From NCBI GenBank assembly GCA_950106755.1, contig OX467089.1, positions 18,085,345 through 18,149,344 on the forward strand: a stretch of DNA of 64,000 bases, written 5' to 3'. Below are positions 1-11,029 of the stretch, one piece after another. Every line of letters starts with the position of its first letter. Position 1 is the first letter of the stretch. Position numbers and translations under genes: made by a program. The notes beneath the pieces are model-generated. The model did not search any database, had not been told where the DNA came from, and saw only the letters and a list, made by a program, of their open reading frames with translations. This stretch comes from Climacium dendroides (Eukaryota > Streptophyta > Bryopsida > Hypnales > Climaciaceae).

Positions 1-2
1 AC

Positions 3-1067
3 ATTGATGCGCTCTTTGGAAGATGGAGTATGCTTTTGAAGAAGGAAAACTTCTTTACAATTCCTGCACTTATGAAGTCGTTTATGGATGTGGAATCCAT
101 TTCAACAATCCCTCACCTCATAGAGGAGGTGCCAGATTTCAAAGGTTTCATAGCAGGCAGTGTTTTAGACGGCAATGACATCATGGTTGGTCATACAAAG
201 CCACAACAAGTCAAGTTTTACTTGGACTCTACTGGATGTCCAGTTATGAAGTACAAGATGTTGTGCACTGATGTTGATTGGTTACCAAAGGGGGCTGGTA
301 ATGGAATGAAATTGTGGAAGGAGGACTTGGAAGGGCAAAGTTTGTGGCCACGTGGAGTGCCAGAAGCAGTTTTGCCAAGTCCAATGAAAGGCACGGAGGA
401 CATCTTGAAGGGCATATCCGGATTTGTAAAGTATTGGGAGCATTTGTGCAATCAAGATCGCACTAGGGAGTACCGAAGACGTTATGAGCACGTAGTGCAC
501 TACTGGCGTGGCGTCAAGATAGCATTGCTAGAACCACTACCTTCATCTTCTGTTTTAAAGGATGGTTTTTGGCCAACTAGCCGTGTTCAAGCTTCTCGGG
601 TGGATGAATTAGATGAAGACGGTGAGGACCGTGAAGAGTTCGGAGAAGATGATGCATACGTAGGCCCTTTGAGAGGTCGTCCACAACCATCCTTTAGGGT
701 GGGTCGAGATCTCTTTGAAGGATATTTTGTTGCAGTTCGACCCGCAGAAGGTGACAGTCATCCTGTTTGGATTGCAAGGGCATTGTCTGATCCAAATTGT
801 AATCCGGAGAAACCTAATTGTATACGCATTCAGTACTTCCGTCCAACATCGAGAGATGAAGATGTTCAAGACTTCTACACTAGATGGGACAGTGAAAGAG
901 GTCTACGTTGGAAAGTGGATGAAACTGAACTACCACTTTGGGAGCATACAAATGCTCTTATGACAGCGTGGAAGCCTAACATTCGGAAGGATACTCGCCA
1001 ATGCATGATCAAGATTCCTACTGCTCAAATTGACATCATCAACCGAAGCCTTGCATCATATACTTGA
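3..1067 (+). CDS. DUF7869-type transposase-like protein, C-terminal part (5' end outside window)
   Basis: The reading frame is open from the window edge; residues before the first internal Met (position 30) read HIDALFGRWS, so the true start lies upstream. About 354 codons are present, ending at TGA 1065-1067. The segment HIDxLFGRW, then PTIPxLIEEVPDFK-like and a KFYLDSTGCPVMKYK stretch resembles the C-terminal part of DUF7869 proteins, abundant in bryophyte and other genomes and usually regarded as transposon-derived. An acidic linker (residues about 200-220, DELDEDGEDREEFGEDD) is followed by a second folded part with PVWIARAL and IQYFRP motifs. No frameshift or stop is visible over this length, so the copy may be intact. 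No terminal repeats are visible here. Biochemical function is unknown; the family assignment is from memory of the motif. Confidence 0.6.
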   Translation: MDALFGRWSMLLKKENFFTIPALMKSFMDVESISTIPHLIEEVPDFKGFIAGSVLDGNDIMVGHTKPQQVKFYLDSTGCPVMKYKMLCTDVDWLPKGAGNGMKLWKEDLEGQSLWPRGVPEAVLPSPMKGTEDILKGISGFVKYWEHLCNQDRTREYRRRYEHVVHYWRGVKIALLEPLPSSSVLKDGFWPTSRVQASRVDELDEDGEDREEFGEDDAYVGPLRGRPQPSFRVGRDLFEGYFVAVRPAEGDSHPVWIARALSDPNCNPEKPNCIRIQYFRPTSRDEDVQDFYTRWDSERGLRWKVDETELPLWEHTNALMTAWKPNIRKDTRQCMIKIPTAQIDIINRSLASYT

Positions 1068-1530
1068 TATTTGTAGCTATGTATTGATGTATATTGCAAG
1101 TTTTAGAAATATGTTGTTTTCATCGTCATGTTTTATAAAACGAATGGAATTCATATATTAGAGTAGATGGTGTAGGTTTGATTCGATTGTTTGTATTTGA
1201 TTGCTTGGTATTGCATAAATGTATTGAAGTGTATGTTTTGTGTTTACAAAACAATGTTTTTTCTGTTCAATATTCTTTATTTTGTATTCTTCAATTTTGT
1301 TTTATCTATTTTTTACTTCATTTTATTTTGTGTTTATCATTGAGTACATTTTATTTGAAATTACATTGCTATTGGGGAGCAAAATGTAGTGGAAATATCC
1401 ACTATTTATTTGGTCAACATGTAAAGCACTTGTCACATTCTGGGTAGGGGGCCGGTTGGTTGTTACAGTTTTCCTGCCTGCAAAGTTCACTTAGCAGCAC
1501 CAAGTCATGTTTTTTCTCTCATGCGCTCAT

Positions 1531-1611
1531 ATGTCCTTGACGGGAATCGAACTCGGACCGCTTCAATGAGATGAACAACCCCTTACAACAGACTACGGAG
1601 CTCATGACTTG
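1531..1611 (-). other. tRNA-like remnant with pol III B-box-like element
   Basis: On the minus strand, AGTTCGATTCC matches the pol III B box (GGTTCRANYCC) with one difference, and an A-box-like TGAGCTCCGTAGTC lies about 45 bases upstream. The T stem pairs only partly and no acceptor stem forms, so this is not a working tRNA. A degenerate tRNA or a tRNA-derived SINE head is more likely. A 12-base inverted repeat (CACCAAGTCATG at about 1498-1509; CATGACTTGGTG at about 1603-1614) brackets it. Confidence 0.3.
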
Positions 1612-1795
1612 GTGTTCAGAAAATAACACAATCTTTATTTATATTAATCAGAACATTGATTCTAAACTAAATTACATGTGTTTGAACAGACAATCACTCA
1701 AAAGACTCTCATTTTAATGGAAATTGCAAATTACAACTAGAAAATGTAGCCTAAACTGTGGAACATTATAATTCATTATTTAGGGTCTAAATGGA

Positions 1796-1842
1796 CTATA
1801 TTATTTTGAGAGACTCCAAACCTCTCAAAATATTGAATATAG
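1796..1842. repeat. Imperfect inverted repeat at the edge of LTR-derived DNA
   Basis: CTATATTATTTTGAGAG (1796-1812) pairs with CTCTCAAAATATTGAATATAG (1822-1842) with a few unpaired bases and a 9-base loop. It ends six bases before the first base that aligns with the LTR ORF copies (about 1848). Confidence 0.6.
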
Positions 1843-1847
1843 TGTTA

Positions 1848-3097
1848 TTCCGGATCCTATACTTCTTTTCCTACCAACCCTAATGTCTTGGCTTCCGTCC
1901 TTTCTTTGAACGGCTCCCCGCTTGGCTGGTAGGCGTCTCCTTCGTATTCTTTGCTGGCGTAGTTTTTGCGGTGGCCCGAGTTTGGATATGGCGCGTTGCG
2001 GGAGACGGATCGCTGTCGCCTTCGGTTCCACACGTGGAGTGGGTACTCTCCTCGTCAGAATCTTCAATGACTTGAACTTCCTTCTCCTTCTCTGGTATTG
2101 TATCCTCCAATGTTGCAGGTTCGCTTCCTTTCTCCGGCGTGGTCTCTTGCATGTGCACAAATCCTTTTGGATTAGTCCGAGCCGGATTGGTCATCCCACC
2201 GATCCGGTTGATGAGATCTCCCCTAACCTGCTGTCCCGGAATCTTGAATGATCCGGTCATCAAATTCGGCATTGTTTGTGCCTTGGGAACTTCCGGAGTT
2301 GAGAACTTAGATGGCACCGGAACCGTTTTCGCGCTAGACTCAGGTTCCGGTTCTGAGGCTGGCCTCAAGTTCAACTCCGTCATCCGTATCTTACTGGCGA
2401 AAGGCTCGGTTGTTGTGAGTATCCCCCTCAGGCCCTCCATCCGGGTTGCATGATCCACCACTGGTTTCCCTGGGGTACCTGCGACAAAAGGAAGTTCCGG
2501 AAAGGTAGAGAAATCCATCGCATGGTTTGGGTCGATGGCCGCCAGTAACTTCTGGATCTCCTTGAAAACTCACTCTATCCTCACGGTGAAGTCTACGAGG
2601 ATGGTAACTACCTTGGTTTCGGTAATGTGGCCTTCCGATATCATCTTCGAGTCGAACAAGGCAGCTTTCGTGATGATGTCGGCTTTCATGTTGACTGCTC
2701 CGGTTAGATTCTTGACTAGAGCAAGAGCCTCTTTTTCTTTCTCTTTCGCAGCTACCATTTCCCCTTCCGCCCAATTCACCTGGGTCTGGAGTAGGTTCCG
2801 TTCCGCCTCCAACTCCTGGATCCGATCCTCCCTCTTCTTCAGATCCTCCAGCTTGGGCAGTCGCTTGACAGCTTCCACGATCTGATCTGGATCCACCTTC
2901 AACACTTCCGCGGTATCTATCACCAAATCTGACAATCCGTCGTGAAGTACCTTGGCTTCACCTATCCACTCGAGCCCCGCATTGAAAAATGCGGATTCTA
3001 TTTCCATCTCAGGTCCTTTGCTGGACTCCCCCTCTCCATTGTCGGTGGCTTGATTCTCGACCCTTGATCGGTTGACTTCCTCTTCTTGGTCCTCGAA
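1848..3097 (-). pseudogene. Broken LTR fragment carrying the C-terminal part of the LTR-encoded ORF
   Basis: This stretch aligns closely with 4250-5092 plus 6726-7135 (the left LTR of the gypsy element) and with 35800-36420. It encodes, on the minus strand, the coiled-coil part (frame 2570-3097) and the acidic, Pro/Thr-rich tail ending in SRSKKGRKPRH (frame 1880-2518), separated by a frameshift near 2540. Here the DNA across the later ATGAT target site is uninterrupted, so this copy shows the state before the 5093-6725 insertion. It lacks both LTR ends. At 3098 it abuts the TGTCGTAC end of the next LTR, so that LTR either inserted here or was joined by recombination. No product is expected. 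Confidence 0.7.
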
Positions 3098-4284
3098 TGT
3101 CGTACGGGTAGTTAGCCGTAAGTATCCTGACAACAGTAGATTGTTGCAAGATGACACGAATTATCGGTCCAGGGAACTTCTAGTATGATATCGATTGAAT
3201 GAGAAGTATCCGGATTGTGACTACTCACTTAATCTCCCTTATTTCACTTCACTACCTTATTCCGGAAACTTAGTACATTCCAGATTCCGTTCCGGATCCG
3301 GACACACCTGGAACTAAGTTCCATCTCTCTTTCGTCACTGGTTTTTGTTGCCTCTGTTTTACCCTCAGAGGGTCCGCCTTTGATCTAGAAAGGGGTGGGG
3401 ACTCACCACTTGTACAATTATTCTCTCTGTACTCTAAATCTACTAAAAAAAACACACCCAAGACAATGCAGTTGTAGGAGGAGGGAGGAGTATTCTCTCA
3501 CAGTTTCCGGATTGGCCGATCCGGAATCAGGTCACACAGAGCACTTTCCACACCTCTCTACTACAACGACGGATCAGAACTTATAGACCCAAAAGGATAG
3601 AATCTCAAGGAGAAGACAATTTACCAAGGGGGAGGTTGGTAGACTTTCCGAAGTAGCGGGAGATCCTTTCCTTTGGCGGTTGCTTAACTCCGCACAGAAC
3701 CCTCCTGGTTCCAGACTCGCACGGACCTCTACCCTCTACTCCGGATTGCGGTTCCAGCAGTTTAAAAGCACGTTGCACTTGCACTCCCTTACTCAGCTTT
3801 GCATCCCTTCTCACTCACTCCACTCCCAGACGATCCGTAGCTCAAGATCCGGATTCCTTCTCTCCCTCCCTTCTCTTTCTCCAATACCAGATCCTACACC
3901 CATGCATACACCCCGCTCAAAAAGACCTTGTCTAAGCAAAAAGTGCAGCTATAGGTATCCTGGTTGACTTAGATTAAGAAAAGAAAATTGTAAACACATT
4001 CGTGAAAGCACTAAAATCCAATGGAGTAGGATGGAATGGAATGGCAGACAACTAACTTGCCTGCCCTTAAAATACCAACACAAAACCCAAAGTCAACTTC
4101 TAAAAGCTTGAAAAGGAAACCCGGAAATCCAGGCCACCAATCCCTGAACCTTCCGGGATATCCGGACAGATTGCTAACAGCCGTCCGAGATAACCGGATT
4201 TCCTCACTATCCGCCTAAAATTCCGGAAACCGGGTCCAAGCTCGGAACCCCATTCCGGATCCTATACCTCCTCTCCTACCAATC

Positions 4285-7200
4285 CTAATGTCTTGGCTTC
4301 CGTCCTTTCTTTGAACGACTCCCCGCTTGGCTGGTAGGCGTCCCCTTCGTGTTCTTGGCTGGCGTAGTTCTTGCGGTGGCCCGGGTCTGGATATGGCGCG
4401 TGGCTGGAGACGGATCGCTGTCGTCTTCGGTTCCGGAAGTGGAGTGAGCACTCTCCTCATCCGAATCTTCAATAACTTGGACTTCCTTCTCCTTCTCTGG
4501 TGTTGTATCCTCCAACGTCGCGGGTTCGCTTCCTTTCTCCGGCGTGGTCTCTTGCATGTGCATAAATCCTTTCGGATTGGTCCGAGACGGATTTGTCATC
4601 CCACCGATCCGGTTGATGAGATCTCCCCTAACCTGCTGTCCCGGAACCTTGAATGTTCCGGCCATCAAATTTGGCATTGTTTGTGCCTTGGGAACTTCCG
4701 GAGTTGAGAACTTCCGGAGTTGAGAACTTAGATGGCACCGGAACCAATTTCGCGCTAGACTCCGGTTCCGGGGCTGGCCTCAAATTCAACTCCGTCATCC
4801 GTATCTTACTGGCGGAAGGCTCGGCTGGTGTGAGTATTCCCCTCAGACCCTCCATCCAGGTTGCCTGATCCGCCATTGGCTTTCTTGGGGTACCTGCGAC
4901 AAAAGGAAGTTCCGGAAAAGTGGAGAAATCCATCGTATGGTTTGGGTCGATGGCCGCCAGCAACTTCTGGATCTTCTTGAAAACTCGCTCTATTCTCGCG
5001 GTGAAGTCTACGAGGATGGTAACTACCTTGGTTCCGGTAATGTGGCCTTCGGATATCATCTTGGAGTCAAACAAGGCAGCCTTCGTGATGATTGTCGCAG
5101 CACAGAGTAAGCAATTTCCCTATTATACTCACAAAAATCACTCTAGAGCATAACAAAATGACCCTAAAGATCGAACCCACGAGATCCTGTGAAGTAGCTA
5201 ACTCTAACAAGGAGATAAACTCAATTAAACCCCTTAAATCTACTTTTCCGGTTCTACCTCTAACGACCAAAACATTCAAAACCAACCGGAAAGCTTCGAC
5301 CGGACTGTTTCCTACTTCCGGTTATACTAGTTCCCCGATTTCTGGTCTGACTTCTCAATTTTGGACCCTGCTTCTTCCGGTCCTATATAACCTCCTGGGT
5401 GGATCCGATCCGGTCCCTCCTTCCGTATCCGGTTTAGTTTTACCTCTGTTTTACCATCAGAGGGTTCGCCGCTTGCTTTTGAAAGTGGTAGGCCCACCAC
5501 TCCTTTCGTGACTTAGAGTGGCTGAAGACCCACTTCCCTATCCACTGATCCCCTAACTAACACGGACCCGGTTTGGTCCTTCACAATAATCCGGATAGCA
5601 ACCCGAATCACAGGTCACACAAAGACCCCCCGTACGATCCTCCCATACTACAACGACCTTGACACTGATCCGTTCCGTACGAAGTTCGGTGGCTACAAGT
5701 GCATTTGTCCGTTCCAATGGCCACGAAAGTTCTTCCGTTCATCCACAACGGTAGCAAGACCTCACAGGAGTCAAGATACTCGACTGGATTTCCCACCCAG
5801 GAGTTCTAGCGCAGCTAAGGAATCCCTCCCTATCCGCCTAGGCTGATCAATGGATCTCTCACCCGGAATGCTAAACTTCTGTAGCTGCTGAGGCATTGGA
5901 ATCCACTCCTAACTCTTCATAACCTACTCACATATACCTAGAACCGGAAACATACATCAAGGGGAGAAACTCTACCAACACCTCTGTACTCACCTTCCTA
6001 TTCTGACTCCGTGCACTCTTGCCAATACTCGGGAAAAATACACAAAAGTTAGTTTAAAGGAAAGTACACAAGGAAATGCCAAAAGAACTCTCTCTCCGTC
6101 TCCAGCTCAGAGACTGTTTTATATACAAAAAGCAAAAAGCAAAAAGTGAATACATGATTTCCGCCTCTAAAGGCGCTGACAATCCGGTCCTACCTTATCC
6201 TAACCGGATTCCATTCCGGTTCCTATCTATAAGTCCTATTTTTACAATCCTTCCTATTCCGTCTCATACACTCGGGATCCAATGGTAGGGCTCTCATCAG
6301 GTCTCTTCAACTGCTCGAAGACCTCATTTAGATTCCGGTTCCGTTCTCCATCCGTAGGTAGAACCGGATGTTCTTCCTCAGCTTCCGGGGAGTCCAAATC
6401 TATCGGCTGATGTCCGGTCGAGGGTGTATCCTTCTTGGCTCTGCTTGACTGGAGTGTCTTGTCCTTTCCCGGCTTCTGAGCTACGTCTTCCGGAAACAAG
6501 TCCGGAAGAGAAATTTCTGAGAGCCGGACCGAAACTTCTGTTAACTTCTGGCTACTCTCCACGATCCGGTCCGCTTTGACCTAAAACCGGATTAGTTCCG
6601 TAAGGTAATTTTGGTGACTATTTTTGGATTTATTTTTCTTTCTAGATGAATCTGGATACCTATTTCTAATTTCCGGTTCTCTCAAAAGGGTAAACAAATA
6701 AAAATAAAAAATATGAGTTGTCACAATGATGTCGACTTTGATGTTGACTGCCCCGGTTAGATTTTTGACCAACGTGAGGGCCTCCTTCTCTTTCTCCTTC
6801 GCAGCTACCATTTCTCCTTCCGCCCAATTCACCTGAGCCTGGAGTATATTCCGTTCCGCCTCCAATTCTTGGATCTGCTCATCCCTCTTCTTCAGATCCT
6901 CCGGCTTGGGCAGTCGCTTGACAGCTTCCACGATCTGATCCGGATCCACCTTCAGTACTTCCGCGGTGTCTATCACCAGATCCGACAATCCGTCGTGAAG
7001 TACCTTAGCTTCACGTATCCAATCGAGCCCCGCATTGAAAAATGCGGATTCTGTTTCCATCTCCGATCCCTTGCTGGACTCCCCCCTCTCAATTGCCGGT
7101 GGCTTAATTCTCGACCCCGGATCGGTTGACTTCCTCTTCTTGGTCCTTGGGTCCGTCAGACGTTCCTCGTGAATTTCCTCTGGTTCCGACTCGACCGGGT

Positions 7201-7882
7201 CCTCCGCTTCCTCCCCGGAAAGTCCGTATGACAAGAGTGTCTTTCCGGTGTCATACTGAATTATTTCCGCTGCACTCAAAAGTTCCTGTTGATGGTACAG
7301 ATGAAATAAATATGTGCTAACCGGACTCGCCTTAGCTCGAGTCACGTGATCCGCTAATTTAGCCACTATCCCGGCTATGACCCTACCCCAGTGCACTACC
7401 CGGTTCTCCATAGCCCCAAAGATAGTATTGGCCACCGTAATGGTAACCTGCGTTGGCTTTTCCGGATATAAGATTGGAATCAGAAACTCTAGAACTCGCC
7501 TATGTCTTTCGTCCTTACACTCGCTGATAGCAAAGCCGTCTTTAGGGTTTGCAGTCCCGGTGAACTTCTCGGTTACAAAACGGTCCGTCCTCGATGCTAA
7601 ACCGTTCCCACTCTTCCGGAACTGATAAACATCCGCCCAGATGTCCTCGGTCCACGCGACTGGTCGTCCTCTCAAAGTAAGCTCATACTGATTCGGAACA
7701 CCGTGAAGTAGCTCCTGAATCATCTCCTCACTCTTGAGATTCCACGGTCGGTGTAGTAAACCGACACATCCTAATCTAGTCAAGTCCTCCTCTAACTGTT
7801 TGTGTAGTTCCGGGCTATCCGGAATGGCCGGAGAGATAACCCGGGCAGATACCGCTGTCCTCCGTATTGGTCCGGATGCCAT
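4285..7882 (-). pseudogene. LTR-encoded ORF of unknown function, split by a solo LTR
   Basis: The frame starts with MASGPIRR at 7882. It runs about 390 codons to the insertion point at 6730, then resumes at 5092 and continues to a stop near 4285; the ancestral product would be roughly 650-700 residues. Residues 1-230 look globular (WNLKSEEMIQELL, WTEDIWADVYQF, YPEKPT, FHLYHQQELL). A charged linker follows, then a coiled coil (about 325-385: EDLKKRDEQIQELEAE), then an acidic Pro/Thr-rich region and a basic, possibly nuclear-targeting end, RSKKGRKPRH. A 17-bp tandem duplication near 4695-4728, absent from the other copies, shifts the frame in the last third. At least four related copies exist in the window, including one in a second LTR family. 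I do not recognise the domain. It is not gag, pol or env. Confidence 0.75.
5093..6725 (-). mobile_element. Solo LTR (second gypsy family), with internal deletion
   Basis: The ends TGTCGCAGCACAG and ATGAGTTGTCACA match the 40674-44583 copy, and the insertion is flanked by a 5-bp duplication ATGAT (5088-5092 and 6726-6730). The uninterrupted site is seen at about 2660-2680. Compared with the 3.9-kb copy, about 2.2 kb is missing between GATCCGGTCCGCT and the terminal 150 bp, so most of the LTR ORF is gone; the fragment 6254-6562 keeps its last residues. No internal region, PBS or PPT is present, so this is a solo LTR formed by recombination. A TATA-like TATATAAA lies on the minus strand at 6118-6125. 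Confidence 0.85.
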
Positions 7883-8250
7883 AAGATCTACGTGAGAACG
7901 AAAGGAAAGTAGTCCTACCTCAGTCGCTAACTCACCACTCTTTCCCTCAACTACTCACAGAAACAGTCTCGGGTACACAGAACAGAAAAGTGAAGAGGAA
8001 ACCCTAGGAAGACGGCTTAAGTACTAAACTGTCTCTCTACGGTCTTAAGGACAACGGCTACAGGTCCGTTGCCTCAACGGTATCCTACTTCCGTAGCTAC
8101 GGGACCTATACGGTAGGTTCCTATGTTCCGGATGAGTCCGGATTCCGGATCCGGATAAGTTCCGGTTACGGGTGGTGCCAGAACGCTTATTTCCTAATTC
8201 AAGTTATCTAGTCCAAAAATCACACTCTAACTATAATTTTTTTATTTTTT

Positions 8251-8257
8251 ATTTATA
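8251..8257 (-). promoter_or_regulatory. TATA-like box near the 5' edge of the LTR
   Basis: Minus-strand TATAAAT lies about 55 bases inside the LTR and about 370 bases upstream of the MASGPIRR start at 7882. The same sequence sits at the equivalent place in the right LTR (about 37520-37526). It is placed to drive the LTR-encoded ORF. Promoter activity is inference. Confidence 0.45.
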
Positions 8258-8322
8258 TTTCGCACCTACTTCTTGCATTATTGATCCGTTTCCGAATTCC
8301 GGATTCCCACATTATCCCTTTG

Positions 8323-9615
8323 TCAACTGTGAGAGTCCCCGCGAACATCCTCATTCTCGTCTTGGGAATTCGACTCTTGCGCGTATGTTTTGACTCGTGA
8401 TTTATTCATCCTTGTGTCCATCCACACGCCTTGAAGATCCTCCAATTGCATGGATCCATTAGAGAACAACTGTTGCACTCTATATGGGCCCATCCATCTG
8501 GTGTGAAGTTTTCCTGGAAAAATCCGGTAACAGCTATCATACAATAGAACTAACTCCCCTTCCTTGATCCCGTGGTTGGTTGGTAATTTCTTGTCATGAT
8601 CTGCCTTTTGTTTTTCTTGTACTCTCTTCGTGTGATCGAGGGCCACCAATCTTGCCTCCTCCAAATCTTCGATGGCCATCAACCGGATCTCCGGATCGCT
8701 GGTCCGGATAGCGTTCCGGGTTGACATCACTCGGTGTGATTCCACCTCTAATTCAATCCCATGGGTGGTCTCCTGTCCAAATACCAGAAAGAATGGACTT
8801 CTCCCAGTGGTAGTCTTCTGTGAGGTGTTGTATGCATGGACTGCCGACGGAAGTTTCAAATCCCAATCCGTCTTGTGCTTAGAGATGGTTTTATTCAAAA
8901 CCTTTTCTACTACTCCATTGGCTCGTTCCGTCAAACCGTTGGCCCTTGGGTTATAAGGAGTGGTCTTCCGGTGAGTGATCAGATATCTCTTGGTAATATT
9001 TTGAATGGTATCATTCAGGAAATGAAGTCCTCGATCACTGACTAACTCCAGTAGATGTCCAAACCTCATCAGAATTTCCGTGAATAGGAACGATGCTGTA
9101 GTCTGGGCGGAACTATTTCAAGTAGCCCGTGCCTCCACCCATTTAGTGGCATAATCCGTCACCAAGATGATATACTTCTTTCTCCTAGCCGTAACTGGAG
9201 AAATGGGACCTATGAAATCTATTCCCCACTTCTCAAAGGGGGCAATAGGCATGATTGGAACGAGTGGCCAATGGTTCCGGAAGGAAGGAGCCCCCATTCG
9301 TTGACATTGGTCACAGCTCCCCACATGCTTCTTGACGTCCCGGATCAGATATGGCCACCAATATCCGGCCGCTTGGATCCGGTTCACCGTGGTGATGGCT
9401 GCAAAGTGTCCTCCAGAAGGTCCGGAATGCAGGGCTCGCATTATCTTCTTCTGGTCCTTTGTTTCCACGCATCGTCTTAGCTGATCATCCGCTCCCATTT
9501 TGAATAAGGTTCCCTTAATCAGTGAGTAAGGGCCAACCTTATGGTAGAACATAATTTTCTCCTCCCTGTTTAACCCGTCCGGATATCTCCCATCTACAAG
9601 GAAATCGATGATGTC
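8323..9615 (-). pseudogene. gypsy integrase (broken)
   Basis: Two minus-strand frames (9118-9552 and 8323-9069) form an integrase. The N-terminal zinc-binding region is visible as HSGPSGGHF followed by CDQCQ. The catalytic core has WGIDFIGP (first Asp), SDRGLHF (second Asp) and ERANGVVEK (Glu). The C-terminal GPY-type segment (WMGPYRVQQL) follows with no chromodomain after it. An in-frame TGA near 9115 separates the first Asp from the second, and another near 9625 separates integrase from RNase H, so no full polyprotein can be made. It would insert the retrotransposon cDNA into chromosomal DNA. Confidence 0.85.
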
Positions 9616-9627
9616 CTGGTAATCCGA

Positions 9628-10973
9628 TCAAGTTTCTGCTTGTAGGTGGAACACGGATTCTTCCGGAATTTCCGGAAAGTCATCCGGGAATTCTATGGAA
9701 ATGTCTTCGAGTGAAGTTGGTCCCCTGATTCTAGAGAGGTAGTCCGCATTCGCATTTGACTTTCCGGACTTCACTTTGACTTCATAATTGAATTCTTGGA
9801 GCAATAACACCCATCTTGCTATTCTTCCAGAAAGGTCAGGTTTGTTTACCAAGTACTTGAGTGAATCATGATCCGTGTGGAATATTACTCGATACCCAAG
9901 CAGGTAATGTCGGAACTTCTTGCATGCATAGACTACTGCCAATGCTTCCCGTTCCGTGGTGGTGTACTTCCTTTCCGCCAAGCTCATTTGTTTGCTGGAG
10001 TAGTAAATGGGGCATTCTCTCTGGCGACTGTCGTGTTGCCAGAGAATTGCTCCTAAACACCATCCGGAAGCGTCTAGGGTAACATGAAATTCCCTAGTCC
10101 AATCCGGTGAAGACAAAATAGGGGCTTTGACTAATGCTGATTTCAACATCTCAAAAGCTTCTTGCCGTTCCGCACTCCATACATACTCAGTATCCCTTTT
10201 TAGCAGTTCCATAAGTGGAGTAGCCTTCCGGGCATATCCGTCTATAAACCTCCGATAATACCCTACACAACCAAGGAATCCTCGGATTTCTCGTACACAG
10301 GTTGGAGCAGAAAGGGTGAGTATGGCTTTGACCTTGTTCAGGTCTACCTCTAACCCTTTCCGACTAACCACATGTCCTAAGAGGATTCCGGATTCCATTC
10401 CGAAAAAACACTTTCCGGGATGCAGTTTGAGATTTGTCTCTCGGCATCTCTGAAAGGTTTTCCGCAGGTATTCTAGGTGCGCTTCTTTGGAACTGTAGAT
10501 AGCAAAGTCATCGATGAATACCTCTAGGAAGTGACGTAGAAAATCCTGGAAGATGTCCATCATGAGTCGTTGGAAAGTTCCAAGGGCGTTGCATAATCCG
10601 AAGGGCATCCGGGTGAATGCAAAAGTTCCCCATTCCGTCGTGAAGGTGGTCTTCAGCTGGTCTAATAAACAGATGAAAACCTGATTGTATCCGGAGAAGC
10701 CATCTAGGAAGCTGTAACACTCACTTCTGGATACTTGATCAAGAATGATGTCCGTAAAAGGAAGCGGAAAGTAGTCTTTCCGGGTTGCATCATTTAATTT
10801 CCGGAAGTCTTGGCATACCCGAATCTTGATCTTTCCTCCTGGGCCTGGTTTCTTTGGAACGACAACAATGGGTGAAACCCATTCTGAGTTGAGGACTGGG
10901 TAAATAAACCCGGCTTCCAACAGGGCGTCAATTTCTTCCTTCACCATCAAAGAATATCTTGGGTTTAACCGGT
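9628..10973 (-). pseudogene. gypsy reverse transcriptase and RNase H (5' end cut by CACTA element)
   Basis: The minus-strand frame is open from the CACTA insertion point (10973) to 9628. RT motifs are in order: EAGFIYPVLNSEWVSP, IRVCQDFRKLN, FTRMPFGLCNA, and the catalytic FIDDFAIYS (two Asp). RNase H follows with the HVTLDASGW, TTTEREALAVVYACKKFRHY and HTDHDSLKYL motifs, and the C-terminal NANADYLSR. The N-terminal part of the RT lies on the far side of the CACTA element at 31384 onward, and the two edges are in register when the element and one GGT copy are ignored. A frame-ending TGA lies just after RNase H. Confidence 0.9.
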
Positions 10974-11017
10974 CACTACAACAATGGCAGGGTTTTATGA
11001 CTGCAAAAATATGACTG
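10974..11017 (+). repeat. CACTA left terminal inverted repeat
   Basis: It begins CACTACAACAA and contains GTTTTATGACTGC; it pairs with 31341-31383. Transposase cuts CACTA elements at such ends. Confidence 0.9.
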
Positions 11018-11029
11018 AGGATGACTGGC

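Larger units (their letters stand above)
1068..1847. other. AT-rich non-coding stretch
   Basis: No coding region is supported. It holds the 3' flank of the DUF7869-type gene, a T-rich segment (about 1250-1370), a tRNA-like remnant (1531-1611) and an inverted repeat (1796-1842) next to the first LTR-derived sequence. Confidence 0.5.
3098..8311 (-). repeat. Left (3') LTR of the gypsy element, interrupted by a solo LTR
   Basis: Plus-strand ends are TG (TGTCGTACGG) and CA (GATTCCCACA). Positions 3098-4608 are nearly identical to 34634-36146, and 6740-8311 to about 36180-37580, so these are two LTRs of one element. Without the 1633-bp insertion and its 5-bp duplication the LTR is about 3.6 kb, very long. 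It contains a long minus-strand ORF (4285-7882). Just right of 8311, minus-strand ACAAAGGGATAA is a weak polypurine tract, placing this LTR at the 3' end. Confidence 0.85.

Noticed and set aside
3395..3967. Plus-strand short open frames repeated at 3395-3967 and 34931-35503
   Set aside because: They are conserved only because both lie in LTRs of one element; they are antisense to it and have no recognisable protein features.
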